A stretch of DNA of 64,000 nucleotides from Exiguobacterium undae DSM 14481. Lineage in GTDB: Bacteria; Bacillota; Bacilli; Exiguobacteriales; Exiguobacteriaceae. Position 1 is the stretch's first letter. The number at the start of each line of letters is the position of its first letter. Under the pieces are notes generated by a model. It saw only the letters and a program-made list of their open reading frames with translations. It was not told the origin of the DNA and did no database searches. The position numbers were made by a program, and so were the translations under genes. Shown here piece by piece: positions 9,319 to 19,600 of the stretch. Location of the stretch: the NCBI RefSeq assembly GCF_000620805.1, contig NZ_KK211187.1:3002557-3066556 (forward strand). Direction: 5' to 3'.

Positions 9319-11037
9319 TCAGCGGACCAGTTGATCCGGTGTAAAGACTGACTGTTCAACTTGTTTTAAAGCATAAAAAGCACCTTGTCGTGCCATCAAA
9401 TCGGCATACGTGCCAACTTCGACGACTTGACCTTGCTCCATGACAACGATTTGGTCCATCTCCTCGAGTCCTGCGAGACGGTGACTGACCAGCAACAACG
9501 TTGCATCCGCCGCACGTGCGAACAAGTGCTGTAAGATGGTCTGTTCCGTCAAGGCATCGACCGATGAGGTCGGTTCGTCGAGCAGGTAGAGCGGAGCTTG
9601 TCGTAAGAAAATCCGGGCAATCGCCAGCCGTTGTTTTTCACCGCCGGACAGGTTTTCCCCTTTTTCGAGCACCCGGTCGTCTAGAGCGAGCAACGAAAGA
9701 CCCACTTGATTCAGTGCTTCAATCATCTGATCATCCGTTGCCTCGCTACTGGCCAGCTTCAAATTGTCGCGGATCGTTCCATAAAAGAAATGGTTTTGTT
9801 GCAAGACGACATTCGACTGTCGCCATACTGCTTCCGGATCAATCTCTTGACCTGGCGTTCCTTCAATCCGGATCCCGTCTGCCGGATACATGCGCAACAA
9901 CAGTTGCAGTAAGGTCGATTTCCCAGAGCCGCTCGCTCCGACGACTGCTGTTTTGCTGCCGGCAGGAAACGTCACGCTGACGTCTCGTAAGACCGGACGT
10001 TCCTGATCGGGAAACGCAAACGTGACCTGTTCGGCCCGGAGTTCCGGTGCCCGCGTCAGCTCAAACGGACGATAGTTCGGTTCAACCGTCGCTTCGACCA
10101 CATCATCGAGCCGTCGCGCCGCGTGGCGGCTGTCTTCAAAGAAGCCCGGCAAAATCGCCATTGGGGCTGCATTTTCAAACACCGTCAACGAGGTCATGAC
10201 GAGTAAGGCCAGGAAAACACCTTCGAGCTGACCGTCAGCGACCAGATAAGCACCAAGACCAAGGACAATCCAGGAAATGATCAAGGTGGCAAGTGTGTTC
10301 CATGCAAGATTCGAGACGGCGTGCAGACCGTTACGTTTTTCTTCCGCGACGTATCGCGCTGCGACAGCATTCAGTTCTGCTTCCTTGTTTCCGAGTTGTT
10401 GGTAAATCTTTAAGTCCCGGTATCCTTGGAAGAGTTCCGTCACTTCCGTCGACAGTTCCCCGCGCCGTGCCCGAACGGACCGCGCAAAGCGTTGTTCCCG
10501 GTAGGCAAACCAGCCGGGAATGATGAATCCCGTCAACAGAAGACCGATCACGAGGACAAGCGCAACACTGAGCGAAAAGAAGCTGACGAAAAAGATCGTA
10601 CAAAGAAAAACGAGCACTAAGATGATCGGTGGATAAACAACACGTAGAAACGTATTTTGCAGACTTTCGACATCTCCGACGATTCGTGCGAGCAAGTCGC
10701 CGCTCCGGTACTTGGCAAAGATGCCTGGTGCGAGCGGTTCAAGTCGTTTATAAAACGTCGTTCGTAAATCACTGAGAATCGTAAACGTCGCCCGGTGCGA
10801 ATAATAGCGTTCGGCGTAACGACTCGCCGCCCGCGTCAAGCTGGACAGTTTCTGTAAGGCAATCAAGACAGCCAGTGTCTGGATCGGTGGCAACAGTGCT
10901 GCTTTCGAGATTAAAAATCCACTTGCCGCAAACAACCCGACCGCTGTGACTCCAGCCAGAACACCGAAGAAAATCGAGAAGACGATGTCTCGTTTTTGGT
11001 GCAACATCAAGCGAAAAATTCCCATCAACTCTTTCAT
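9319..11037 (-). CDS. cydC: Thiol reductant ABC exporter subunit CydC
   Basis: 572 residues. Half of the heterodimeric CydDC exporter, which moves cysteine/glutathione-type thiols out of the cytoplasm and is needed to assemble cytochrome bd oxidase. An N-terminal six-helix membrane domain (to about residue 310) is joined to an ABC ATPase with Walker A GASGSGKSTL, signature LSGGEKQRLAIAR and Walker B LYLLDEPTSSVD. Its ATG overlaps the cydD stop in an ATGA, so the two are translated together. The cytochrome bd genes cydAB, which lie next to cydDC in many Bacillota, are not in this window. Confidence 0.88.
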   Translation of the reverse strand: MKELMGIFRLMLHQKRDIVFSIFFGVLAGVTAVGLFAASGFLISKAALLPPIQTLAVLIALQKLSSLTRAASRYAERYYSHRATFTILSDLRTTFYKRLEPLAPGIFAKYRSGDLLARIVGDVESLQNTFLRVVYPPIILVLVFLCTIFFVSFFSLSVALVLVIGLLLTGFIIPGWFAYREQRFARSVRARRGELSTEVTELFQGYRDLKIYQQLGNKEAELNAVAARYVAEEKRNGLHAVSNLAWNTLATLIISWIVLGLGAYLVADGQLEGVFLALLVMTSLTVFENAAPMAILPGFFEDSRHAARRLDDVVEATVEPNYRPFELTRAPELRAEQVTFAFPDQERPVLRDVSVTFPAGSKTAVVGASGSGKSTLLQLLLRMYPADGIRIEGTPGQEIDPEAVWRQSNVVLQQNHFFYGTIRDNLKLASSEATDDQMIEALNQVGLSLLALDDRVLEKGENLSGGEKQRLAIARIFLRQAPLYLLDEPTSSVDALTEQTILQHLFARAADATLLLVSHRLAGLEEMDQIVVMEQGQVVEVGTYADLMARQGAFYALKQVEQSVFTPDQLVR

Positions 11038-12764
11038 CGTGTCTCCTCCCCTCGTTGAACGGCACGCATCATCGCATACTCCGATTCACGTCCCATCAAC
11101 TCTTCATGTGTCCCTCGGTCGACAATCCGTCCTGCTTCCAGAATGACGATTTGATCCGATTGTTCAATCGTATGCAACCGATGGGCGACCGTGATGACGG
11201 TCGCTTCACGTCCTAAAACCGTGATTGCTTCCTGCAACAACCGTTCCGTCTTGACGTCAAGACCGGTCGTCGGTTCATCAAACAAGATGATGTTTGGTCG
11301 TTTTAAGAACGCACGCGCCAAAGCGACGCGCTGCTTTTCTCCGCCGGATAATCCGCGTCCGCCTTCCCCAATCACCGTATCGAGTCCGTTCGGCAACTGT
11401 CCGATCAGTTCCGTCAGACCGGCGTCAGATGCGGCCTGTTCAATCGCTGAACGGGATGCTTCACGCAATTCACCAATCGCGATATTTTCCGCAAGTGTCC
11501 CGGCATACAAATACGGATGCTGGGAGATATAGCTCAGTTGGCGGAACCAACTTGCTTCGGTGATCATCTGACGGGGTTGACCGTCAAGTAACAGTTGTCC
11601 GTCCTGCGGATCGGCGAGACCCGCGAGCAACTGAAGGACCGTCGATTTACCGGCACCGCTGCGACCGATCAACGCGACCTTCTGATGCGGTTCGATTGCA
11701 AGATTCAGTTCGGTCATCGCAAACCGGGCATCGCGGTACGAAAAAGCGACGTCCTTTAATTCGATCTGTGGTGGACGGGCTGCCGGCAGTTCCGTCTGTC
11801 CGAAGACGACGCTCCGGTCATCTTCCGTCAGTTCCGCCGCAATCTGTTTCGCAGCCGCGACACTGCCCCGTCCTGTATGGAACGCTGCGCCCATTTCCTT
11901 TAACGCCAGATAGTATTCCGGCGCCAATACCAACATCAAAAAGGCCGGGACAAAGGTGATGCTTTGGAACAGAATCAAACGTAAGCTGACTTCAAGCGCA
12001 ATCATTCCCATACTGAGCATCGAGATGAATTCGAGCATCAATGATGACAAGAAGGCAAGTTTCAGCACCGTCAACGTCGCATCCCGAAAGTCGAGGCTGC
12101 TCCGTTCGATGACGTCCTGTTGGGCCTTCGCCCGACCAAATAATTTCAACGTCGTCAGTCCCTGTAACGTATCCAGAAATGTTCCGGAGAAAGCATTCAT
12201 CTTCTCCAGCTGCGTATCGGCCCGATTTTGGGTCATGATTCCGATGACGATGTAAAACAACGGAATGAACGGGGCTGTAATCATCATGACGAGTCCCGTG
12301 ACCCAGTCATAGCTGAAGGCTGCGATCAGCACCATCAGCGGGACGATTGACGTCTGGATGACTTTCGGCATGTACTGACTGTAATAACTGTCCATCTCAT
12401 CGACGGAATCCAGCAAGACACTGACCTTTTTTCCGGATTGTCCTTCGAGCATCGATTCAACGGAGTTTTTCGTATATTTCGCAACAAGTGCCTGGCGTAA
12501 GTCCTGTTTGACCCGTGCCGCAAGATTCGTCCCGAGACGTCCGTTCCAGTACGTGACGCCGACACGCAGGACAAGCATCCCGAGCAGGACACCAAGCAAC
12601 GGAATGACTGCCGCGAACGGATCCCCTTGCAGGAAAATCCGATCGACGATGATGACGATCAAATAGGATTGACCGATGACGGCAACACCCATTAAGACGG
12701 CCGCCAGCATCAGTTGTATTAAAATTGAACGTGGAATCGTGATGATTCCTTTAAGTGGATTCAT
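11034..12764 (-). CDS. cydD: Thiol reductant ABC exporter subunit CydD
   Basis: 576 residues from ATG 12764. Partner of CydC: a six-helix membrane domain, then an ATPase with Walker A GRSGAGKSTV, signature LSGGEKQRVALAR, Walker B NIILFDEPTTGLD and the H-loop AHRLHT. The open frame extends to 12815, but that would place the coding start inside a palindromic operator and without a ribosome binding site; AAAGGG nine bases before 12764 supports the shorter form, MNPLKGI. GTGAA/TTCAC palindromes just upstream suggest redox control by Rex. Confidence 0.88.
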   Translation of the reverse strand: MNPLKGIITIPRSILIQLMLAAVLMGVAVIGQSYLIVIIVDRIFLQGDPFAAVIPLLGVLLGMLVLRVGVTYWNGRLGTNLAARVKQDLRQALVAKYTKNSVESMLEGQSGKKVSVLLDSVDEMDSYYSQYMPKVIQTSIVPLMVLIAAFSYDWVTGLVMMITAPFIPLFYIVIGIMTQNRADTQLEKMNAFSGTFLDTLQGLTTLKLFGRAKAQQDVIERSSLDFRDATLTVLKLAFLSSLMLEFISMLSMGMIALEVSLRLILFQSITFVPAFLMLVLAPEYYLALKEMGAAFHTGRGSVAAAKQIAAELTEDDRSVVFGQTELPAARPPQIELKDVAFSYRDARFAMTELNLAIEPHQKVALIGRSGAGKSTVLQLLAGLADPQDGQLLLDGQPRQMITEASWFRQLSYISQHPYLYAGTLAENIAIGELREASRSAIEQAASDAGLTELIGQLPNGLDTVIGEGGRGLSGGEKQRVALARAFLKRPNIILFDEPTTGLDVKTERLLQEAITVLGREATVITVAHRLHTIEQSDQIVILEAGRIVDRGTHEELMGRESEYAMMRAVQRGEETR

Positions 12765-12777
12765 AATCAAACGCCCT

Positions 12778-12815
12778 TTCACAAAGTGTGAACGACTTTT
12801 AGTGAATATTTTCAC
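12778..12815 (-). promoter_or_regulatory. Rex-like operator region upstream of cydDC
   Basis: Two dyads lie close together: TTCACA-AAG-TGTGAA (12778-12792) and GTGAA-TATT-TTCAC (12802-12815). The second matches the core of the Rex site (TTGTGAA-N4-TTCACAA). Rex is the NADH/NAD+ sensor that represses cyd genes in Bacillus; assignment here rests on the motif only. Confidence 0.6.
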
Positions 12816-12925
12816 ATATCGTACATTCAGTATACCGAATCCATTCTATTGATGCCACGGGTATGCTGTCGAAAAGGTGTGACGGTTTTGTGAGAGACAT
12901 TTTACTGGACAATCCATTGATCCGG

Positions 12926-12960
12926 TTGTATCGTGGACAATAGTTATCCACGTTATACAA
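12926..12960 (+). promoter_or_regulatory. Long dyad upstream of the Rrf2 regulator gene
   Basis: TTGTATCGTGGA (12926-12937) is mirrored by TCCACGTTATACAA (12947-12960), leaving two unpaired bases in the right arm. The arrangement ends just before the ribosome binding site of the Rrf2 gene, as expected for an autoregulatory operator. Confidence 0.55.
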
Positions 12961-12975
12961 AAAGGAGAATGTCTT

Positions 12976-13458
12976 ATGCAAATGAAGACCGGTGTTGAGC
13001 AATCCATCTATGCCATGCTGTTATTGACGTTTTTACCGGATAAAGGGGTCCTGCCGGGCGAATTCATCAGCCAACAACTCGGTGCTTCCCCGACCTACTT
13101 TCAAAAACTGCTCCGCAAGCTTGTTCATGCGGATCTGCTGATGTCCGTTCCCGGAGCCAAAGGCGGGTTCCGGCTGAAAGCTTCGCCGGAACAAATTCGT
13201 GTGTTTGATGTCTACGAAGCAATTGAAGGCAAACAATCTTTGTATGCGTCAAGCGGAGTCTTTGAAGATTTGATGGGGATCCAAAATCAAAACATCTGCT
13301 TATTGTCCGACTTGATGGCGGAAGCCGAACAGTCGTGGCAATCGACGCTCAAACGCGAGACGATCGATTCGATCCGCCGTGAAATTTATTTGAACTGTCC
13401 GCCCGACCATCTGACAAAACTGCAAAGCTTAATCGAAGAAAAAATGATTCGCAATTAA
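12976..13458 (+). CDS. Rrf2 family transcriptional regulator
   Basis: 160 residues. The N-terminal winged helix matches the Rrf2 family: VEQSIYAMLLLTFL, ISQQLGASPTYFQKLLRKLVHADLL, SVPGAKGGFRL, with the usual wing GAKGGF. Unlike IscR, NsrR or RsrR it has no three-Cys cluster; only two Cys (in NICLLSD and LNCPPD) lie in the C-terminal half, so an Fe-S cluster is unlikely, while thiol sensing is possible. It is similar in length and layout to YwnA-type members. AAAGGAG precedes the ATG. It forms an operon with the SnoaL-like gene 12 bases downstream, and a dyad overlaps its promoter. Confidence 0.85.
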   Translation: MQMKTGVEQSIYAMLLLTFLPDKGVLPGEFISQQLGASPTYFQKLLRKLVHADLLMSVPGAKGGFRLKASPEQIRVFDVYEAIEGKQSLYASSGVFEDLMGIQNQNICLLSDLMAEAEQSWQSTLKRETIDSIRREIYLNCPPDHLTKLQSLIEEKMIRN

Positions 13459-13470
13459 AAGGAGATTATT

Positions 13471-13863
13471 ATGATGAACACTACTACACTCGACCGCTAT
13501 TTTGATTTATTTGATGCTTCCCGGACCGACGAACAAGCTTTCACTGATCTTGTTTCCCTGTTCTCGGACGATATCACCTTCGTCTTAAACGGACAGGAAC
13601 AACACGGGATCGACGCCTGGAAACAGTTTGTCCGGATGGTCTTTACCGCCAATCAGGACATCAAGCACATGTATGCGGGATGGTTGCCTTCCGAAACAGG
13701 CGATACGATGGAAACACGCTGGGCCGTTTGCGGTAAGCGGGCGGACGGATCGGTCTTCACGCAAGACGGAACGGATATCGCCCGATTGGATGCAGACGGA
13801 AAAATCGTCTACCTCGCTAATGTCCCGGATGATACTACGATGTTCAACCAATACAACGATTAA
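13471..13863 (+). CDS. SnoaL-like / NTF2-like domain protein
   Basis: 130 residues forming a single NTF2-like domain: an N-terminal helix pair (TTLDRYFDLFDASRTDEQAF), then LVSLFSDDITFVLNG, a helix IDAWKQFVRMVFTAN and the closing strands METRWAVCGKRADGSVF and ARLDADGKIVYL. Such proteins bind or convert small hydrophobic ligands; the substrate is unknown. It is co-transcribed with the Rrf2 regulator, so its ligand or product may be what the regulator responds to. AAAGGAG precedes the start. Confidence 0.75.
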   Translation: MMNTTTLDRYFDLFDASRTDEQAFTDLVSLFSDDITFVLNGQEQHGIDAWKQFVRMVFTANQDIKHMYAGWLPSETGDTMETRWAVCGKRADGSVFTQDGTDIARLDADGKIVYLANVPDDTTMFNQYND

Positions 13864-13870
13864 TCTAAAA

Positions 13871-13901
13871 CAGGCATCACTTCTTTATGAAGTGGTGCCT
13901 G
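13871..13901 (-). terminator. Terminator of the metalloprotease gene
   Basis: CAGGCATCACTTC pairs with GAAGTGGTGCCTG (one G-U). The T-rich tail (TTTTAGA) is on the minus-strand side, so it mainly serves the minus-strand gene. Confidence 0.7.
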
Positions 13902-13911
13902 TTGCTCATGC

Positions 13912-14757
13912 TTATAAGTTCTTCGCTTTGAAGGTGTCGCCGCCTTCAATCGTTCCGTTGTCAAATCCTTTTTGGAACCAACGTTCCCGCTGCGCAGACG
14001 TCCCGTGCGTAAAGCTTTCCGGCACGACATAGCCTTGTCCTTTCTCCTGTAACGTATCGTCGCCGACGGCATTCGCGGCACCAAGCGCCTCTTCCAAATC
14101 GCCTTCTTCCAGCAGATTTTGTCCTTGCGCGTGATGCGCCCAGACGCCCGCATAATAATCCGCCTGCAGTTCAAAACGAACGAGATACTTGTTAAATTTC
14201 TCTTCGCTCATCTTTTGACGAAGCGGCATGATTTCGTCTGATGTTCCGAGCAAGGTCTGGACATGGTGCCCGACTTCATGGGCGATGACATACGCCATCG
14301 CAAAATCACCCGGTGCGCCGTATTTCGTTTGCAACTCGTCATAAAAACTTAAATCGATGTATAATTTCTGATCCCCCGGACAATAAAAAGGCCCGACAGA
14401 CTTCCCGGCTTCTCCACATGCGGAACTGACTTGATCCGTATAGAGGACAAGTGTCGGTTCTTGATAGGTCATGCCGTCCTGCTTAAACTCTTTTGTCCAG
14501 ACTTTTTCCGTGTCCGCCAAGACAACGGAAACGAAATCAGCCGCTTCTTTTTCTTCAGCCGTTTCCTGGTATTCCGTCTGATTCCCGTTCTCTGATTCTG
14601 TTAATCCCCCTAACAGATCAGCCGGATTGCCTCCCATCAAGGTCACGACAATCAGAATGATGATTCCGAGTCCGCCGCCGATTCCGGCGACTCCTTTTCC
14701 ACCCATCCCCCGCCGGTCTTCAACGTTCGAACTTCTTTCTCTGCCCTTCCATTTCAT
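13912..14757 (-). CDS. YpfJ-type neutral zinc metallopeptidase, membrane anchored
   Basis: 281 residues from ATG 14757 (AGGAGG six bases upstream; the open frame to 14799 is longer than needed). The N-terminus is cytoplasmic and basic with RRGMGGKG, followed by one helix (about 28-44, GLGIIILIVVTLMGG). The outer domain holds the zinc motif AYVIAHEVGHHVQ (HExxH), the start-of-domain Trp in KVWTKEF, FYCPGDQKLYIDLSFYD and the third-ligand region ELQADYYAGVWAHH. This is the neutral zinc metallopeptidase family typified by E. coli YpfJ; substrates are unknown. It is a single gene convergent to the Rrf2 operon. Confidence 0.85.
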   Translation of the reverse strand: MKWKGRERSSNVEDRRGMGGKGVAGIGGGLGIIILIVVTLMGGNPADLLGGLTESENGNQTEYQETAEEKEAADFVSVVLADTEKVWTKEFKQDGMTYQEPTLVLYTDQVSSACGEAGKSVGPFYCPGDQKLYIDLSFYDELQTKYGAPGDFAMAYVIAHEVGHHVQTLLGTSDEIMPLRQKMSEEKFNKYLVRFELQADYYAGVWAHHAQGQNLLEEGDLEEALGAANAVGDDTLQEKGQGYVVPESFTHGTSAQRERWFQKGFDNGTIEGGDTFKAKNL

Positions 14758-14863
14758 ACACGTTCCTCCTACAAGTCTCAATGCATTTCTATACCCCATA
14801 TCGTAGTCGTTTAGCCGTAAAATCAGATTTTAACATTTAATTTTGTTTTAAGTATCTTGAAGC

Positions 14864-14891
14864 TAAACAATCTGAATTCCTCGACCGATAG
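14864..14891 (+). promoter_or_regulatory. Sigma-D type motility promoter of the chemoreceptor gene
   Basis: TAAA (14864-14867), a 16-base spacer, then ACCGATAG (14884-14891). The Bacillus sigma-D consensus is TAAA-N14-16-GCCGATAT, so the site differs only at the two ends of the -10 box. It lies about 70 bases upstream of the coding start. Confidence 0.75.
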
Positions 14892-14961
14892 TGGTATACG
14901 TTTAGCATGTTTACTCGTGATTTGTTTCACTTTTAACTAAAAAATGGGGGAATTTTATTTT

Positions 14962-16488
14962 ATGAAACGTCGAAATCAACTTATGCTTGGAATCAGCCTT
15001 TTTGTCGTCGTCTTGTCATTGATCATTCATGGTTTACACCGCTTCACAGCATTTGCGGACGGATATCAAATCATCCGTGGAAACGTCAGTGCCGCCTCAC
15101 CAATCATGCTGACTTGGATTGCTTTGTTACCGGTGTTCTGTTTGCTTGCTGCTGCAGTCCTGTACCGGATGCACCCGCGCAGTAAACACGTACCGCTTTT
15201 GTTGACGCTGACGTTAACTTTTTCCAGTATGTCGATGATCGCTGGCGGAAACGGGCTCGTCGAATACCATTTCTCGATTTTTATGGTGTTGGCCTTGATT
15301 GCCTACTTCCGTCGGATTGATTTGATTCTTGTCAGTACCGTTCTGTTTGCCATTCAACATTTTGCCGGCTTCTTTTTTGCACCGGCGTTGATTTGCGGGA
15401 CGACCGGTTATCCGTTCAGCATTCTGATGATTCATGCCGTCTTCCTGATTTTGACGAGTGCTGCGCTCATCATTCAAATCAGTGTTCAGAATAAGGAACG
15501 TCAAGCGGCGTCACGTCGTGAAGCGGAGGCAACGACGCTGATCACGAATGTCAGTCAACAGATTGAATCCCTGGTCGGTAGTTTGAAGACCAATACGATG
15601 CATTTACAACAGGCCGCTGTCCAATCGGTTGAAGCGACCAATCAAATCGCGACTGCCATTGCGCCGATCGTCCATTCTGCCGACGGCCAACACCAATCGA
15701 TGCAACAAGGAACGGATCAGTTGCATCAGATTAATGCCGCTATCGCAACGATTCAGGCGAAAATGGCGCGGACGGCCACGACGACGGAAAATATGACGAA
15801 AACCGCTTTGACCGGAAACGAAGAAATGCATCTGATGGACCGCCGGGTGGAAGCGATGGTCGAATCGACGAACGGTCTGCATACTTCTGTTACAGCAATG
15901 GCCAGCCGATCGGATAAAATCCAAAAAATCCTTGCCAGTCTGGAAGCGATTGCCGGCCAGACCAACTTGCTGGCGTTAAACGCCGCCATCGAAGCCGCAC
16001 GTGCCGGTGACGCCGGGCGTGGCTTTGCCGTCGTCGCGACGGAAGTTGGTCACCTCGCGGTCCAGTCCCGCAGCTATGCCAATGAAGTGACGGAAGTTTT
16101 ACAGGCATTGATTGCCGATACCGATCAAATCAAGGAAACGGCAGCCAGTTATACGACGACACTGTCGGAAAACCAGCAGATGACCAAGCGTGTCCGGCAA
16201 ACGTTTGCCGACATCACGCAACTGGTCCAGGAGGTCGAACAAAGCATCAGCTCGATTCAAACAGCCCGTCAAGGGGTCGGGGTCCAGATGCTTGATATCG
16301 AACAGCGGATGGAGACGACCCGAACTGCCTCGCTGGAAGTCCGCCATGGCATTGAATCGACCGCCGCCTCACTCGAACAACAAACGACCGTCCAACACGA
16401 ATTTGAAACGATGACCCAGTCACTCGGTCAGATGACAAGTTCTTTGGAACAATTGGTTGATGAATTGACCAATCACATCGAACGGTAA
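14962..16488 (+). CDS. Methyl-accepting chemotaxis protein with a polytopic membrane sensor
   Basis: 508 residues. The N-terminal 175 residues make about six membrane helices with almost no extracytoplasmic domain and contain [17 protein letters not shown], a pattern typical of integral-membrane sensor MCPs. No HAMP domain is evident. The rest is a long coiled-coil signalling domain with the conserved hairpin tip at about 325-365: [35 protein letters not shown]. Several Glu/Gln pairs could be methylation sites. A start at 14944 is also open but has no ribosome binding site. The sigma-D promoter upstream ties it to the motility regulon. The stimulus is unknown. Confidence 0.9.
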   Translation: MKRRNQLMLGISLFVVVLSLIIHGLHRFTAFADGYQIIRGNVSAASPIMLTWIALLPVFCLLAAAVLYRMHPRSKHVPLLLTLTLTFSSMSMIAGGNGLVEYHFSIFMVLALIAYFRRIDLILVSTVLFAIQHFAGFFFAPALICGTTGYPFSILMIHAVFLILTSAALIIQISVQNKERQAASRREAEATTLITNVSQQIESLVGSLKTNTMHLQQAAVQSVEATNQIATAIAPIVHSADGQHQSMQQGTDQLHQINAAIATIQAKMARTATTTENMTKTALTGNEEMHLMDRRVEAMVESTNGLHTSVTAMASRSDKIQKILASLEAIAGQTNLLALNAAIEAARAGDAGRGFAVVATEVGHLAVQSRSYANEVTEVLQALIADTDQIKETAASYTTTLSENQQMTKRVRQTFADITQLVQEVEQSISSIQTARQGVGVQMLDIEQRMETTRTASLEVRHGIESTAASLEQQTTVQHEFETMTQSLGQMTSSLEQLVDELTNHIER

Positions 16489-16498
16489 TGTAAACCAT

Positions 16499-16530
16499 GC
16501 AGGCTCCTCCTTCAGACGGAGGAGTCTGTT
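16499..16530 (+). terminator. Probable terminator of the chemoreceptor gene
   Basis: GGCTCCTCC and GGAGGAGTCT form an 8-9 bp stem with a 7-base loop; the T-rich tail follows only after a few bases. Confidence 0.5.
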
Positions 16531-16628
16531 GTCATTTTTGTTAAAATTAAGTGAAGCTGTTCTAGGAATCATCCCGGTACATCCCGAATAGTAAAAGAAT
16601 TGACCTTTTTTAAGAGAGGAGTTCTTTG

Positions 16629-19600
16629 ATGCAGACCTCACTACAATCACTACTCGATGCTGCCCGCAGATTTGGTCGAACCTACCGCAAAGATGCTCTC
16701 GTGTTAACCGGCGTTCTCGTTTTGATTGTTCTGTACGGCGCCCCCCTGCTGAAACCGGGAATGGTCGTCTTCAGTGATATGTCATTTGGTCTCTCGTCCA
16801 ATCGGTATCTCGAGGAAATTTTTGGCGCCTGGAACAACCGGTGGAGTACGACGACCTTGTTGAACGTCGCCCGTCTGATTTACATCTTTCCTTTTTATCT
16901 GCTCAGTCTGCTGTTTGGTGCGTCCGGTCCGATTCTGATCAAGTCGTTTATTTTTGGCTTGTTGATCGTGTCCGCTGTTTCGATGTTCGCTTTGACGAAA
17001 CGGTTGCATTCGGTCTACGTCTCACCTCACTTCTCTTTTTTATCACTCGTCGCCTTTGGTCTCGCCGCTTTGTTTTATGCCTTGAATCCATGGGTCATCA
17101 CGCGGATCCAGCACATCTATCTCTTATGTGGCTACTCCGTCTTTCCACTTGCCTTGTTGTTGTTTTTTAATATATTTGATCCCAAGTTCCGCGAACAGCT
17201 GAATCCGAACTTTTCCTTATCCGACCGGCTGTCGCGCCGGACATGGATCGACATTACCGGACTGTCCGTTGTCTTTGCTTTCATGGCGGCCGGCATCCAT
17301 TACTTTTTCTTCTCCTTGATCTACATGGGGATCATGGTCGCCCTGATTTTTGCGAAGACCTTCTGGACACGTCGAAAGGAGCAAATCATTCAACCGTTGA
17401 TCGGTTTTTATGTCCGCTCCACGATTGCCTTTTCGCTTGTTTTCCTGTTGTTTAATTCATACTGGTTTTTCATGTATGTCGGTTCCATCTTGACCGGATC
17501 ACAAGCTTCGCAACATAACATCAATGTCTCCGATACGTTGATGTTGTTCAGTCGTCATTCTTCATGGACGAATGTATTTTATTTAACGAGCTACTGGTGG
17601 CCGATGTTTGATCTGACGACGTTACCACTCAGTTTCTGGTTAGGCGGCGGTGTTATTCTGTTATTGATTTCGCTTGGTGCGTTCGTCTCCTATCGTCAGC
17701 CGATCCTGTTATTCTTCAGCGGGCTCAGCATCCCGTTGATTGTGTTTGCGACAGGGACGCACGAGCAGGTCGCCGACCTCTTTGTCTTGTTCGTCACGAA
17801 GACGCCGCTGATCGGCGCCATGTTTCGGGACCCTAACAAGTTAGTCGGATTGCTGATGGTGAGCTATAGTTTGTTGCTCGCTTCAAGTCTCGCAACCGTA
17901 TTCAACCGCCCTTCCAAAACGTTGCCGCTCCCGATTTACCGCCTGCTTGCAATCGGGACGACGGTCATCGCTCTCGGTTTGTTTTTCTGGCCGTACCGCG
18001 CCGTTTACATGGAAGGTTTTTATCATCCGGTGAAGATGCCGAAAGAATATACCGCCGTTCAAAAACTGATTGACGGGAAATGGCTTCAGTTTCCGATTGC
18101 GGATGAAATGACACAACCGAGTACCGGGGTCGCGACACCGACCTGGAATAAAAATCCGCATCCGGACGGCGAAACCAAAGCAACCGGCGATGTCCACGTC
18201 TACGGTTCGCAGGCAAACACCGTCTTTCACCACGAAGGTACCACCCAGACGGTCCGCTACATGATGACGTTCATGCAGTATTTGCTCGATACGGGTCGCT
18301 CCGATCAAGCCGGACAAATTGCACAGGCGTTTGGCCTGCAACAGTTCGCGTACCGGACGGAGTATACGGGCATGAAGGAGCGTCAAGCCTTCAACAAAAA
18401 GATTCTCGCCACCCAACATGATCTACTCGCGACGAAACAAGTGGGTCTGTTTACGTTATTCGATTTAATCGAACCACTCGACAGTCGGACCGTTCCGCAA
18501 CTGATTTTGACACCGTACGGACTTGAACGGTCGGTTACATTCTCCACATTGGACGACTACGCCCTCGGTCCCCAGTCGATTTTATATGCGACGCAAGCTC
18601 ATCAGGACGGGTTATCCTGGTTGAAACAAGATGACATCATCGAAATGGCGGAAGAAAACGATGTGTTGCTGAGCCAGGTTCCGGAACAGTACTACTGGAA
18701 ACCGTTTGAGGCAATCGACTCCGCCAACTCGTTCCTGAACTGGGGCAAAACCTTTTTGGCAAACAGTGATTGGCGCTGGTATTTACGGACACAGGGGATC
18801 GCAAATCCGTCGTTTGATCTCGACTTCGGGGATGGAATCGGGTTGTCTTTCGCCTCGGCCAAGATCAATGCCCCCGTCTATAAACTTGATCAGTTGAAGA
18901 CAAAACAAGTCGCGTCGTTCAACTCAATGCTTGAGGACGAGACGTTTTTCAAAGCGGATAATCCGGACATCGTCGACTTGTCGCCGAATCCCTTATCAAA
19001 AGAAAACAATCTGCCTGTCCTGCACGCAGAAGTCGCAGAAGGCGATCCGAAATACATTTGGCAAGTCGCAAAATCCGGCAAGCTGGACGCCTTACCGAAC
19101 AATGCGTACCGGTTTGATATCACGGCGTCCGGTCGTGGCGTCGACCGGTTGCATGTCAAAGTCCGGTTTTATGATGCACAGGAGCGTGAGCTGAATCAGA
19201 CGTATGTCGTCGCCCCACGCGATTCCGGTGACCTTGACGCGATCCATCTGCAAGGCGAATATGTCACCCCGAAAGACGCCAAGACGATGCGGATCGATTT
19301 GCTGAGTTTTCAGCGTCCGGAGCGGAAAACGTACTGGTGGGTCCACGACATCAAGATTTTCAGTTTCGAGGACTACATGGTACCGAACACGATTGAGATG
19401 ACAAAAGAGACTACCCGCGGTCGTTATGCCGGTTACGCACGTGTCTTATTGAACCAAAACGGCGGCCAGCTTGACTTTGAATTCAACGATCAAACATTCT
19501 CGGTCAAGACGAAGCAAGCGGCAGGGGCAAAACTCGTTTGGGTGCCGCTTGGAAACCTCATCGCAGAAAACAGCAGTTCGACACTCCGGATCACGAATAC

